From positions 1 through 59,493 of the forward strand of contig JAPPFE010000034.1 in NCBI GenBank assembly GCA_028823955.1: a stretch of DNA of 59,493 nucleotides, read 5' to 3'. The notes under the pieces were generated by a model that saw only the letters and a list, made by a program, of their open reading frames with translations, had not been told where the DNA came from and searched no databases. The position numbers were made by a program, and so were the translations under genes. Shown one piece after another: positions 43,751 through 53,109 of this stretch (positions are counted from its first letter, which is position 1; the number at the start of each line of letters is the position of its first letter). This DNA is from Candidatus Dadabacteria bacterium. GTDB taxonomy: Bacteria > Desulfobacterota_D > UBA1144 > Nemesobacterales > Nemesobacteraceae.

Positions 43751-45457
43751 ATGAAGAAAAGAAAATGGGTAGTAGCAAAACCCGCTAAAGGGCCGGTTGA
43801 GAGGATTTCGGCAAAGCTCGACATCCTGCCGATAACCGCGGAACTTCTGGTAAATAGGGGAATAAATTCCGCTCAAGACGCCGAGGCGTTTCTTTCTGCA
43901 TCCCTCTCGGACCTGCCTTCTCCCTTCCTGATGAAAGGCATGGAGGAGGCGGTGGCGCGCCTTTGCAGATGTGTTTACGAAAAGGAAAAAATCGCCGTTT
44001 ACGGAGACTACGATGTTGACGGCGTCACGGCTACCTCTCTTCTGACGGGTTTTCTGAGAGCCCTCGGCTGCGACGTTACCTACTATATTCCCGACAGGTT
44101 CAAAGAGGGTTACGGAGTGAACTCCAAGGCGCTTCGCGATCTTAAGGAGAGGCAGGTAAACCTCGTAATCTCGGTTGACTGCGGAATCACGGCGGTGGAT
44201 GAAGTGGCGCAGGCGCGCACGCTGGGAATGGATTTCATAGTTACGGATCATCACAACTTCTGTGGCCAGTTGCCCGAGGCTGTCGCCGTTCTCAATCCCC
44301 GTCAGGTGGACTGCAGGTACCCGGGAAAAGAGGTTTCGGGCGTCGGGGTAGCGTTTAACCTCGCTCTGGCCCTCAGGAGAACCCTGAGGGAGGAGGGATT
44401 CTTCGAGACCGTCGAGGAACCTAACATGGGGGATTTTCTTGATCTTGTTTCGCTTGGGACCGTCTCTGACCGCGTACCGGTGGGGAATGTGAACAGGATC
44501 ATGCTGAAAGAAGGTCTTAAAAGAATGCGGAGCCCCAAGCGTCTGGGCCTGTGGGCCCTTAAAGAGGTAAGCGGCATCGGCGATGGCATAGAGGTGTTCG
44601 ATCTCGGCTTTCGTCTCGGTCCCAGAATAAATGCGGCGGGGAGGCTTGATTCCGCGGACAAGGCGGTTGAGCTTCTTCTCGCCGAGAGCGAAGAGGACGC
44701 TTTCTTGCTTGCGGAATTTCTTGACAAGCGCAACTCCGAGCGTCGCGGTATTGAAGAAAGGATACTGAGCGACGCGACCCGGATGGTTGAGTCGGTTCCC
44801 GAGTACTCAAATAGCAATTCCCTTGTTCTTTCGTCTCGCGAATGGCACAGGGGAGTCGTAGGTATCGTGGCTTCTTCCCTGGCCGAATCTTACGGAAAAC
44901 CCGCTTTTCTCATCTCGGTAGACGAAAACGGCGTGGGCAGAGGAAGCGGGAGATCCTTCGGAGGAATCAACATATTTTCCGTTCTCTCAAAGTGCAGGGA
45001 TCTTCTCGTTGAGTTCGGCGGACACGCCTACGCGGCAGGAGTGACGATTCTTGAGGAGAAGGTCGATCTTTTCAGGGAGCGATTTTCAGAAGAACTTGAA
45101 AAAAGCGGCCAGAAACCTGAGAGCAAGCTTAATATAGACTCAGAAATAAGCCTTGCTTCCATAGATGACACCCTTGTTTCTGAGATTGAAAGCCTCTCGC
45201 CTTTCGGAGAGGGAAATCCCGAACCCCTTTTCCTCTCGAAGGCCGTTTCTGTAGTGAGTCAGAACCTGCTTAAGAACCAGCATGTCATGTTCAGAGTGAA
45301 AAAGAACGGTCCTGTGTTCAGTTGCATCTGGTTTTACGCTTCCCGAAAACGTCTTCCCGAAAAAATGGACCTGGTCTTTTCTCTGCGCTTTAATGTCCGA
45401 AGCGGGGAGAGGGAGCCCCGCCTTTTCATAAAGGATGCGAGGGAGGTCATGCAGTGA
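43751..45457 (+). CDS. recJ: Single-strand DNA exonuclease RecJ
   Basis: RecJ degrades 5' single strands in recombination and mismatch repair. The 568-residue product has the DHH-family motifs YGDYDVDGVTATSLL, VSVDCGITAVDE and VTDHHNF, then SLGTVSDRVP, the DHHA1 motif GGHAYAAGVT and a C-terminal OB-type domain. Length is normal, so the neighbouring insert (from about 45470) has not cut into it. Confidence 0.97.
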   Translation: MKKRKWVVAKPAKGPVERISAKLDILPITAELLVNRGINSAQDAEAFLSASLSDLPSPFLMKGMEEAVARLCRCVYEKEKIAVYGDYDVDGVTATSLLTGFLRALGCDVTYYIPDRFKEGYGVNSKALRDLKERQVNLVISVDCGITAVDEVAQARTLGMDFIVTDHHNFCGQLPEAVAVLNPRQVDCRYPGKEVSGVGVAFNLALALRRTLREEGFFETVEEPNMGDFLDLVSLGTVSDRVPVGNVNRIMLKEGLKRMRSPKRLGLWALKEVSGIGDGIEVFDLGFRLGPRINAAGRLDSADKAVELLLAESEEDAFLLAEFLDKRNSERRGIEERILSDATRMVESVPEYSNSNSLVLSSREWHRGVVGIVASSLAESYGKPAFLISVDENGVGRGSGRSFGGINIFSVLSKCRDLLVEFGGHAYAAGVTILEEKVDLFRERFSEELEKSGQKPESKLNIDSEISLASIDDTLVSEIESLSPFGEGNPEPLFLSKAVSVVSQNLLKNQHVMFRVKKNGPVFSCIWFYASRKRLPEKMDLVFSLRFNVRSGEREPRLFIKDAREVMQ

Positions 45458-45554
45458 ACCCATCTAATCAGCAATCTTATTAGTGTGATTCCCCCTATAC
45501 CTAGCCAAAATCAAGAATTAGGAGAATTACACACATAAATAAAAACGAGGATTA

Positions 45555-46418
45555 ATGAGAATGAACATAAAAGATAGGTTTATTCAACAGTACATTCCAA
45601 ATAATCAAATATGGCTAGAATTGATATCAACAGGTCTTTCCCCAAATTCAAACGGTCAGTGCGAGGCAATTAAACGCCAGCTTATACGATTGGGGATGAA
45701 AGATCTTAAGTCCATGGAAACTTGGTTCTGGTCAGGAGAAAAAATTGAAGAGGTTCTTTCGATTCCACTTAACAACCATTGTGGCAAGCGTGTTTCTCTG
45801 TATGAAAATGTAGGGATAGGTTTTCATTTGTTTGAAAGGACCAATTATCGAGGAAGGAAAATTCCTAGTTTATGGGAAAGGTTTGAGGATGAAGAGGGAA
45901 ATAATTTCCCAATATTACCTTTGGGAATGATAATAACGGAACAGGCTGTTATGTATGTTGTTCTGGGTACTGATGATGTTAATCTTGATATGACAGCTGT
46001 CTCGGAAGAAGACCTTAAAGAAAAAGTCTTCTTTCAAATTATCCTAATTCCCAGTGATCATGAATTATTTTTAACTGCTTCCAAAATGTCATACTTCCTG
46101 AATCGGAAACTGGTTAATGTAGAAAAAGTTAAGGCTGCTCCTAGGCACGATAGAAAGAGATGGGGCATGAACACCCCTGAAAGCAAAAGTAAAATCAATG
46201 TGGTAACGTGGCGAAAGAGTAAATACGAATCTAATAGAAATAGATTAGGAATTAAGAAAAACATTGCACGGCATTTTGTTAGGGGGCATTGGCGTTTGCA
46301 ACCATACCCAAGTGAAGGGGATAGGGTTTTCAGGCCTATTTGGATTGATACTTATGTACGTGGGAATATAAATGCACCACTAAATAATAAAGGTAGAATA
46401 AACATAGTGGTCAAATAG
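45555..46418 (+). CDS. Unknown protein of the restriction island
   Basis: The 287-residue product is AT-rich in codon use, unlike its housekeeping neighbours. The C-terminal third is very basic and contains RHFVRGHWRLQPYPS and the RPIWIDTYVRG segment. I recall that a similar RGHW...WI..YVRG end occurs in unnamed proteins of phages and mobile regions, but I cannot name a family. The N-terminus may start at 45555 or at the second ATG 45561. No membrane segments or enzymatic motifs are visible. It faces the methyltransferase gene tail to tail and may be a passenger of the same insert. Confidence 0.7.
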   Translation: MRMNIKDRFIQQYIPNNQIWLELISTGLSPNSNGQCEAIKRQLIRLGMKDLKSMETWFWSGEKIEEVLSIPLNNHCGKRVSLYENVGIGFHLFERTNYRGRKIPSLWERFEDEEGNNFPILPLGMIITEQAVMYVVLGTDDVNLDMTAVSEEDLKEKVFFQIILIPSDHELFLTASKMSYFLNRKLVNVEKVKAAPRHDRKRWGMNTPESKSKINVVTWRKSKYESNRNRLGIKKNIARHFVRGHWRLQPYPSEGDRVFRPIWIDTYVRGNINAPLNNKGRINIVVK

Positions 46419-46454
46419 CCATATACGATTTGGCTAGCTGTAGGGGTAATTCCC

Positions 46455-47942
46455 TTATATTAACTGTAGCTGTCTTGAAGTTTTACTGATGCTGTATTTA
46501 TAATTGTTTGCCGATTCTGCTAACAGCCCGTCAATATCCAAAGATCTAAGCAACTGAATCGTAATAGGCCTCTTGCTGTCCCAGAAAACAAAAGACTTAT
46601 AAAAATCGTTTGCCGTGCTTGAGTTAAGTAGGTCCGCTAACCGGTAAGATTCTTCAGCATTATCCATGGCAATAAAGTTTACGGTGTCGTCGAACACAAC
46701 AGCCTTGCCCTTATGAGGACCTACGACAAAGAACTCAAGTTTTTTGTAAAGGGCAGCAATAGCAACTTTCCAATTGCTGAAGGTGTAATCTCCAACTCCG
46801 AAAACGGAGAATCTTGGTTTGCCTTTGTATATTGAGCTTGTTCTTTTGTCTAGCAAATCACCGTATTTTTTCAGATATTCTAAAGTTTTAGGTGCCACTT
46901 CTGCCAAATATCTTGTTTCTTGTCCAATTCTTGTTTGAGGGACCAGCATGAACTTCTCAGGGTTTCTCCCATTCGCTAGGTCAGACCCCTTTAACAACGG
47001 ATAAAGGCACAAGTCTTCAAGCTCGCTCGTCTCACCAAGCCCATTTACGTATAAGCCTTCCCCTGTTTTTTCCAACTCCATTACTTTTGAGCAGTCATGC
47101 TTAACCCCGGTTCTCCATTTGTAATATTGGCTATCTTCGATTAGGTGCTTTGTTCTCTCGTAACAGTCAATGTCGGCAACGAGAAAGCAGTCGCGCAATC
47201 CTATAGTCTGAATGGGATTATCTGCTCCTATATGGCTATACACTTCGCACTCTTTGTGTTTCTTGTCAGAGGAAATTACGGTCAGCAGGCATGCGTCAGC
47301 GGATATCTGGAAATGAAGTTTCGAGTCGATTAGGTGCATAGTAGCAATTTCCATTTTTTTGTCGTTTTCCCATGCGTTCAACAAAACTTTTCTTGCAACC
47401 GAAGTTTTACATAACATTGCTACCGTTCCCTGCTTTTTTTGGAGCCATTCAATCATTCGGGTTATCATCCACTCCGATATGTCAAAATTACTTTTTCCAG
47501 TTAAAGCATCCAATCCTTTCATTTTTTTATGATTGAGCTTTGCAGGCAGGTTATCACTTCCTAATTGACCAAGCTGTGAGTTTGTCACCCATGGAGGATT
47601 TCCTATTACCAAAATAGGTTCCGGCAGATTATACAAGTCGGATTCCCAGTCTTTAGAGAAAAAATCGGCCGTTTCAATTCTGGCTGGAGTGCGACCTGAA
47701 TAACCCGAGAATTTGTTTTTCAACACTTCAATATAGTTGTCATTAATATCGCAAGCGTAGCCCTCCCTTGCTTCGTCAAATATGCTCAGCGCTTCCATGA
47801 AAAAAGTGCCTACTCCACAAGTCGGTTCAATTATGCTTCTCGGAGTTACATTGCTCTTTTTTAAGAATCTACAAACTTGGTGGGCTAATTTTTCCGGTGT
47901 TTGAAAATCACCATATTCTGCTTTTTTAGCGTTTTTACTCAT
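46455..47942 (-). CDS. DNA adenine-type methyltransferase (restriction-modification)
   Basis: The 495-residue product is an N6-adenine class DNA methyltransferase. Seen are GDFQTPEKLA (11-20), the SAM motif EPTCGVGTFF (39-48) and the catalytic GNPPWVTN (114-121, motif IV NPPW). The motif order I then IV matches TaqI/Eco57I-like enzymes. The second half should hold target recognition. Its start overlaps the stop of the nuclease gene by 8 bases, which couples their translation. It would methylate the host sites to protect against the partner nuclease; the recognition sequence is unknown. Confidence 0.88.
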   Translation of the reverse strand: MSKNAKKAEYGDFQTPEKLAHQVCRFLKKSNVTPRSIIEPTCGVGTFFMEALSIFDEAREGYACDINDNYIEVLKNKFSGYSGRTPARIETADFFSKDWESDLYNLPEPILVIGNPPWVTNSQLGQLGSDNLPAKLNHKKMKGLDALTGKSNFDISEWMITRMIEWLQKKQGTVAMLCKTSVARKVLLNAWENDKKMEIATMHLIDSKLHFQISADACLLTVISSDKKHKECEVYSHIGADNPIQTIGLRDCFLVADIDCYERTKHLIEDSQYYKWRTGVKHDCSKVMELEKTGEGLYVNGLGETSELEDLCLYPLLKGSDLANGRNPEKFMLVPQTRIGQETRYLAEVAPKTLEYLKKYGDLLDKRTSSIYKGKPRFSVFGVGDYTFSNWKVAIAALYKKLEFFVVGPHKGKAVVFDDTVNFIAMDNAEESYRLADLLNSSTANDFYKSFVFWDSKRPITIQLLRSLDIDGLLAESANNYKYSISKTSRQLQLI

Positions 47943-48633
47943 TTTTTGATTTCAACAAGTTATGTACTCCTTTAACGTTTCCGGCCACTTCGATTATGCG
48001 GCCATACTGCAGTCTCCATTGCAGTGCGTTTGAAATAGTCAGGTAGCCTTGTTCAGGTTTTTTCTTAAGGATTTCCTCTGCGATTTTGCTGGCCTGAATA
48101 TCATCAATGGGTAAATTTCTCTCATACATAAATGCTGTGAGATCATCACTGTTGCCTTCATTGTCCAATATATTGCGGAGTCCCTTGGTGGTCTGGTAGT
48201 CGCCCGTAATTTCCTTTTCTACAAAAATTGTGTGCAGAAAATTCAGGCGGCCAGTTTTGTTTTTATGATCGTCTATTTTCTCATAAACAAAAACCAGAAG
48301 AGAGTATCCTAAACCATAAATTTTTTGTCTTGCTGATCTGTAAGGACAAGATGATTGAGGCTGTCTTATGCTTGTGACCTTTATGTCAATTTCCAACTCT
48401 GGGAAATCAATTCCTTTTGCAGAACTCCCGAATTTGAATTTATAATTTTCCGCAAGATGTTCCCTGAACCTGTGTTCTATAAAAGTACCTACTGCTTTAC
48501 CATCGGTTATTCCATAAATTTCAGGGAAAGTTTTTCTTGAGTAAATTGGAGAAAATGTTTTTGCATCTTGAAGAAGTCTTTTTCTTGTGAGTTTCGGTTT
48601 TTTCACACAAGTATTATAATGTATGAACATATA
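47935..48633 (-). CDS. Restriction endonuclease, probable PD-(D/E)XK fold
   Basis: The 232-residue product is placed by its partner methyltransferase and by a nuclease-like core. GIDFPELEIDIKVTS (73-87) contains acidic residues followed by DxK, with Glu52 in GTFIEHRF as a possible upstream helix residue. The segment QPQSSCPYRSARQKIYGLGY follows and looks conserved. The ATG at 48633 keeps it clear of the hflC coding start. A GTG nine codons in lies about 7 bases after a minus-strand TATAAT, so a leaderless mRNA is possible. Longer frames to 48930 run through hflC and are not believable. Nuclease comes before methylase in the operon. Confidence 0.72.
   Translation of the reverse strand, partial: YMFIHYNTCVKKPKLTRKRLLQDAKTFSPIYSRKTFPEIYGITDGKAVGTFIEHRFREHLAENYKFKFGSSAKGIDFPELEIDIKVTSIRQPQSSCPYRSARQKIYGLGYSLLVFVYEKIDDHKNKTGRLNFLHTIFVEKEITGDYQTTKGLRNILDNEGNSDDLTAFMYERNLPIDDIQASKIAEEILKKKPEQGYLTISNALQWRLQYGRIIEVAGNVKGVHNLLKSKNE
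48615..48620 (+). promoter_or_regulatory. Shared TATAAT region between hflC and the nuclease gene
   Basis: ATTATAAT at 48613-48620 reads as TATAAT on both strands. In the plus direction it could serve hflC (leader about 30 bases), in the minus direction the nuclease gene. No good -35 is visible for hflC; on the minus strand TTAGAT lies 18 bases upstream. Confidence 0.35.
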
Positions 48634-48654
48634 AGTATCTAATGGAGGTACCAG

Positions 48655-49542
48655 ATGAGAGTTAGGCGGCAGTTGCCCAAACTTAATATTTTTTACCCGA
48701 TAATTTTTATCCTGCTGTTTTTTCTGGTGACGGGGGTTTTCGTGATAGTGGAAAGCGGGCATGTTGGTGTCGTGCGGACCCTTGGCGCCGTGCAACCCAA
48801 GGCGCTTCCCGAGGGATTCCATATGAAAAAACCTTTCATGGATAAGGTTGAACAGATCGATATCCGTCTCACCGCGGCGAGTGCCAAGGCTGTTTCCGCT
48901 TCCAAGGATCTTCAGACGGTACAGACTCAAGTCACTCTCCAGTATTCCATTACGGGAGAACTTGCTCCCGTTATATTTCAGAAGATAGGGAAGAGAAACA
49001 CTGTGTCACTCACCCTTATAGAGCCTGCGATTCAGGAGTCTGTAAAGGCCATTACTGCCAAGTACACCGCCGAGCAGTTGGTTACCAAGAGGGCCGAGGT
49101 AAAGGTCGAGATACAGGAGGCCATAAACAATTTCATATCAATTACTCTGGACGAGAAGGGGATTTCTCCCAATGCTCTTAGAATAGCCAACATCGCCATA
49201 ACGGACTTTGATTTCTCGGATGAGTTCAACAAGGCGATTGAACTCAAGGTAAAGGCAGAGCAGGAAGCGCTTCAGGCCAAAAACGAGAAAATAAGAAGAG
49301 TAACTCAGGCTGAAGCCGCCGCGGAGGAGAAAAAGCTCGCCGCAAGCGCCCACGCTTTCGAGATAGAAGTGGCTTCCAAGGCAAGAGCCGATGCGATCGA
49401 GAGGGAAGCCAAGGCGCTTCGGAACAACCCGCAGATTATTCAGCTTCGAATAGCGGAGAAGTGGGACGGCACCCTTCCCAGATTCTCGGGTGGCGACGCG
49501 GTTCCCCTGCTAAACTTGGATTCTCTTCTGAAGGAAGAGTAA
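48655..49542 (+). CDS. Prohibitin/HflC-family (SPFH) membrane protein
   Basis: The 295-residue product has one N-terminal membrane segment (about residues 11-32). The SPFH domain follows (VESGHVGVVRTLGAVQPKALPEGFH, read in two parts, and IDIRLT). A long helical coiled coil comes next (KVKAEQEALQAKNEKIRRVTQAEAAAEEK, read in two parts). Prohibitins and HflC form large rings that hold membrane proteases and lipids in order. GGAGG lies at about 48644. A single copy without an HflK partner favours a prohibitin-like protein. It is followed by lgt after 16 bases. Confidence 0.88.
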   Translation: MRVRRQLPKLNIFYPIIFILLFFLVTGVFVIVESGHVGVVRTLGAVQPKALPEGFHMKKPFMDKVEQIDIRLTAASAKAVSASKDLQTVQTQVTLQYSITGELAPVIFQKIGKRNTVSLTLIEPAIQESVKAITAKYTAEQLVTKRAEVKVEIQEAINNFISITLDEKGISPNALRIANIAITDFDFSDEFNKAIELKVKAEQEALQAKNEKIRRVTQAEAAAEEKKLAASAHAFEIEVASKARADAIEREAKALRNNPQIIQLRIAEKWDGTLPRFSGGDAVPLLNLDSLLKEE

Positions 49543-49558
49543 TCCGGGGAGACACCAT

Positions 49559-50314
49559 ATGTATCCGGTACTCTTAGATCTCGGCGGAGGTCTGGTTATC
49601 TATTCGTATTCGGTGTTTCTCGCGCTCGGATACCTGGCTGCCTACTGGGTGGTATCCGCGGAGATAAGCCGCAGGAGAATGGACCCGGAACTTCCTTCCG
49701 CCCTTCTGCTTGCGTGCTTTATCGCAGGACTTGCGGGAGCCAAGATCCTTTTTCTTTACCAGAATGCTACTTTGACCGAATTTCTCGCTGACCCTGTGCG
49801 CTACTTCGTATCAGGATATGCGTCGGTAGGGGGCCTGGTCGGGATATTCTGCGCCGTGTGGATTGTCTCAAGGCTTAAAAAGACAGACTTCCAGCGGCTT
49901 CTCGATATAGTATGTCCCGCACTCATCCTTGGTCACGGAGTCGGAAGGATAGGATGTTTTCTAAACGGCTGCGATTACGGAACCGTGTGCTCTCTGCCTT
50001 GGGCGGTTTCTTTTTCCGAGAGGGTCGTCAGTGTCCATCCTACGCAGATCTACGATACCTTGTTCATGGCTCTGCTTTTTGTCTTTCTCTGGAGAATCAG
50101 AACCCAAAACCATCCCACGGGTTTTGTCTCGGCAGTGGGGTTCGTGATTCTCGGCACCCAAAGATTTCTGATCGAGTTTATAAGGGAGACTACACCGAGC
50201 TTTATAGGGGATCTTTCCCAGGCGCAGCTTGCGGCCTTGCTGTTAGTGGTTGTCTTCGGGACAAGGCTGTTTCAGCTTTCCGGCAGCGTTCTCGGGAAGC
50301 AGACACAGAACTAG
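49559..50314 (+). CDS. lgt: Prolipoprotein diacylglyceryl transferase
   Basis: Lgt adds the diacylglyceryl group to the lipobox cysteine of prolipoproteins. The 251-residue product has about seven membrane segments and the Lgt signature HGVGRIGCFLNGCDYG near residues 125-140. Conserved YSYS, VHPTQIYD and FIREFT-like parts (FLIEFIRETTPSF) are also present. The gene is consistent with lipoproteins such as the subtilase at 55586. Confidence 0.95.
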   Translation: MYPVLLDLGGGLVIYSYSVFLALGYLAAYWVVSAEISRRRMDPELPSALLLACFIAGLAGAKILFLYQNATLTEFLADPVRYFVSGYASVGGLVGIFCAVWIVSRLKKTDFQRLLDIVCPALILGHGVGRIGCFLNGCDYGTVCSLPWAVSFSERVVSVHPTQIYDTLFMALLFVFLWRIRTQNHPTGFVSAVGFVILGTQRFLIEFIRETTPSFIGDLSQAQLAALLLVVVFGTRLFQLSGSVLGKQTQN

Positions 50315-50323
50315 TTTACTGTT

Positions 50324-51655
50324 ATGCGGAGAATTCTGATAATAGGTATGGGGCAAATTGGAAATTTTCTCTCAAAGGAGCTTTCCAAGAGTCAGGAAGT
50401 GGTGGTTATTGAGAAGGACGCCGAGCTCATAGCCAAGGCCAAGGAAACCCAGGATGTCTTGGCAATTGAGGGAAACGGGGACGACCCCGCCGTCCTGAGA
50501 CAGGCGGAGATAGAAAAGGCCGACATAGTTCTTGCGGTTACCGGAGATGACAGAACGAATATACTCGCCTCGTTTATCGCTCACGCCTCGGGAGTCAAGA
50601 AGATCGTTGTCGAGGTAAAAGACGCGAAGTATGCCGAATACGAGGGAGTCATAGAAGATTCGAATATCTCGCTAATAAGCTCAAGCAGCATAATCTCGGA
50701 AAAGATAAGCGCGCTTATAAGCGCTCCTTTCGCGGGGAGAGTGGAGTTTTTCGCAAGCGGACAGATAGAGCTTCTCAAACTCCGGGTGGATGAAGGGGTG
50801 CCCATAATAAACGAGAAGCTGAGAAATTTCGTCAGCAGTCCAAGGAACTGGACTTTCGTCGGGCTGCAGAGGGACCACAGAATAACTATTCCGCGGGGGG
50901 ATACGGAACTTCGTCCGGGAGATTTTGTATTCGCTCTTGGGGTTCCTTCGGCACTTGAGAAACTTAAAAAGCTTTTTAACCTGAAAATCCAGAAGGTCCA
51001 TTCCGTCATCATAGTTGGCGCGGGCAGGGTGGGGTGCGAAGTGGCTTCCGCACTTCACGCTAACGGGCTTTCCGTAAGACTAATTGAAAGCGATCATCAA
51101 AGGGCCAGGGCTGCGGCCGAGGAGCTTGTCGGAGTGATGGTATTTGAAGGTGACGGAACCGATCTCGAGATACTTAAAGAAGCCGGAGTTGAAAAAAGCG
51201 ATTACCTGCTTGCGCTTACCGGCGACGATGAAAACAATGTTCTAAGCGCGCTTCTCGCGAAAAATCTCGGCATTGATCGATGCACCGTACTTTATTCGAA
51301 TCCCGATTACGTGGGAGTGCTCGAAGCGATCGGTATCGACAGGGCCATAAGCGTAAACATGGCCGTGGCGAATGGTATCCTGAACTCGCTTCATCTTGGC
51401 GGAGAGGCTAACATATCGCTTCTTTACGAGGGAGCGGGAGAGATTCTCGAGTTTGACGTAACCGAACATACTAAAATCCTCGGGGTACCTCTTTCTGAGT
51501 GCAAAATACCGCACGGTTCGGTCATAGGCGTCTGCATAAGGGACGGGAAACCGATATTCCCCGGCGGGGATTTCGCCGCGCAGATCGGGGATCGTCTGGT
51601 GGTGTTTTCCCTGCCGAGTGCCGTGCAAAAGGTTGAAGAGATACTGGTTTCGTGA
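50324..51655 (+). CDS. trkA: Trk potassium uptake regulatory subunit TrkA
   Basis: TrkA binds NAD(H)/ATP and gates the TrkH channel. The 443-residue product has two tandem RCK units, each with a Rossmann start (IIGMGQIGNFLSKEL and IVGAGRVGCEVAS) and a C-terminal RCK_C domain. The gene overlaps the trkH start by 4 bases (GTGA), typical of the pair. Confidence 0.95.
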   Translation: MRRILIIGMGQIGNFLSKELSKSQEVVVIEKDAELIAKAKETQDVLAIEGNGDDPAVLRQAEIEKADIVLAVTGDDRTNILASFIAHASGVKKIVVEVKDAKYAEYEGVIEDSNISLISSSSIISEKISALISAPFAGRVEFFASGQIELLKLRVDEGVPIINEKLRNFVSSPRNWTFVGLQRDHRITIPRGDTELRPGDFVFALGVPSALEKLKKLFNLKIQKVHSVIIVGAGRVGCEVASALHANGLSVRLIESDHQRARAAAEELVGVMVFEGDGTDLEILKEAGVEKSDYLLALTGDDENNVLSALLAKNLGIDRCTVLYSNPDYVGVLEAIGIDRAISVNMAVANGILNSLHLGGEANISLLYEGAGEILEFDVTEHTKILGVPLSECKIPHGSVIGVCIRDGKPIFPGGDFAAQIGDRLVVFSLPSAVQKVEEILVS

Positions 51656-53109
51656 ACGTTAGGTTCTGTTTTCAGATCACGGGAAAGTTCGTGATGTATC
51701 TCGGGTTGCTGATGCTCGTGCCGGCTGTCTGCACGCTTTTTTACCCGGAGGACGATCTCTCTGCCTTCCTGATCTCAGCGCTTATAACATCACTTGCGGG
51801 TCTTGCGCTTATGGTTGTTTGCCGCACTACCGAGACTCCGACTGAGATACGAAGAAGAGAAGGTTTTCTGATTGCGGCGCTTTGCTGGGTTTTTGCAAGT
51901 ATTTTCGGCGCCATTCCTTATTATCTTTACGGGGTGTTTGCCAGCCCGGTCGACGCGCTTTTCGAATCGACCGCGGGTTTTACCACCACAGGAGCCACCG
52001 CGCTTGTGTCCATTGAGTGGCTTCCCAAGGGAATTCTTTTCTGGAGGAACTTTACTCAGTGGCTTGGTGGCATGGGAATAATAGTTCTGGGAATCGCGAT
52101 TTTCCCCAGACTTTTTGTCGGCGGGGCGCAGCTAATGGGGATTGAGACCACGGGACCGACGACTGAGAAGTTCGCTCCCAAAATAGCCGAGACGGCCAAG
52201 AAGCTTTGGATTGTATACATTGCCCTTACTGCATTGTTGACGATGCTTCTCATTTTCGGCGGAATGAGTTTTTTCGAAGCTCTGACGCATTCTTTCAGCA
52301 CCCTCTCGACCGGGGGTTTTTCCTGCAGGGATGCAAGCATAGGGGCTTATGACAGCGGCTACATACAAGGGCTGATTACGCTTTTCATGTTCCTAGGCGG
52401 AACTAGCTTCGTACTTCATTTCTACTTTTTTACCGGGAGACCGGGGAAGCTTCTGAGGAACTCCGAGTTTCGGTTCTATCTCTTCTTTGTCATTGTCGCG
52501 ACGATGTTTATTGCTCTAGAGCTCATCCATACCGGTGTTTACGGAACCTTCTCCGAGTCCCTGCGCTACGCTTCTTTTCAGGTGGTTTCAATTATCACCA
52601 CAACCGGATTTACCACCACGGATTTTGACGCATGGCCGGCTTTCGTGAAATGGGTGATTTTCATGCTGATGTTCTTCGGCGCGTGCGCGGGGTCGACTTC
52701 CGGGTCGGTAAAGGGGTTGAGAATCATGGTGCTTTTCAAAAAAGCACATAGAGAGATACGAAGACTTGTTTATCCGAACGTGGTTTCTCCAATAACCATA
52801 GAGGGAAAGACAATAAACGAGAAGGCGGTCGCAAGCATAACAAGCTTCTTTATCCTTTACATTCTTCTCTGCGGCTTCATTGCTCTTGTGATTCTTATGC
52901 TTGAGGACATATCTTTGGAATCTGCCGTCTCGGCTGCGGCTGCTTCCATAACCAACGTCGGACCTGCTTTTGACGAGGTCGGTCCGGCAAATCATTATGC
53001 CCACCTTGGGTCGCCTACGAAAATCATTCTATCGCTGGCAATGATCATAGGAAGGCTTGAGCTCTACACGGTTCTGGTACTTCTTATGCCGTCTTTCTGG
53101 AAGAGGTAG
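51652..53109 (+). CDS. trkH: Trk potassium transporter subunit TrkH
   Basis: TrkH is the potassium-conducting membrane subunit. The 485-residue product has four pore-loop repeats with the selectivity-type motifs TTGATAL, STGGFS, TTTGFTTTD and NVGPAFDEVGP. Further conserved features are GWLGGMG-like WLGGMGII and SGSVKGLRI. The start is GTG overlapping the trkA stop. Confidence 0.95.
   Translation: MNVRFCFQITGKFVMYLGLLMLVPAVCTLFYPEDDLSAFLISALITSLAGLALMVVCRTTETPTEIRRREGFLIAALCWVFASIFGAIPYYLYGVFASPVDALFESTAGFTTTGATALVSIEWLPKGILFWRNFTQWLGGMGIIVLGIAIFPRLFVGGAQLMGIETTGPTTEKFAPKIAETAKKLWIVYIALTALLTMLLIFGGMSFFEALTHSFSTLSTGGFSCRDASIGAYDSGYIQGLITLFMFLGGTSFVLHFYFFTGRPGKLLRNSEFRFYLFFVIVATMFIALELIHTGVYGTFSESLRYASFQVVSIITTTGFTTTDFDAWPAFVKWVIFMLMFFGACAGSTSGSVKGLRIMVLFKKAHREIRRLVYPNVVSPITIEGKTINEKAVASITSFFILYILLCGFIALVILMLEDISLESAVSAAAASITNVGPAFDEVGPANHYAHLGSPTKIILSLAMIIGRLELYTVLVLLMPSFWKR

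Noticed and set aside
48634-48930. Longer N-terminus of the restriction nuclease
   Set aside because: It runs across the hflC start region on the opposite strand and looks like antisense translation.
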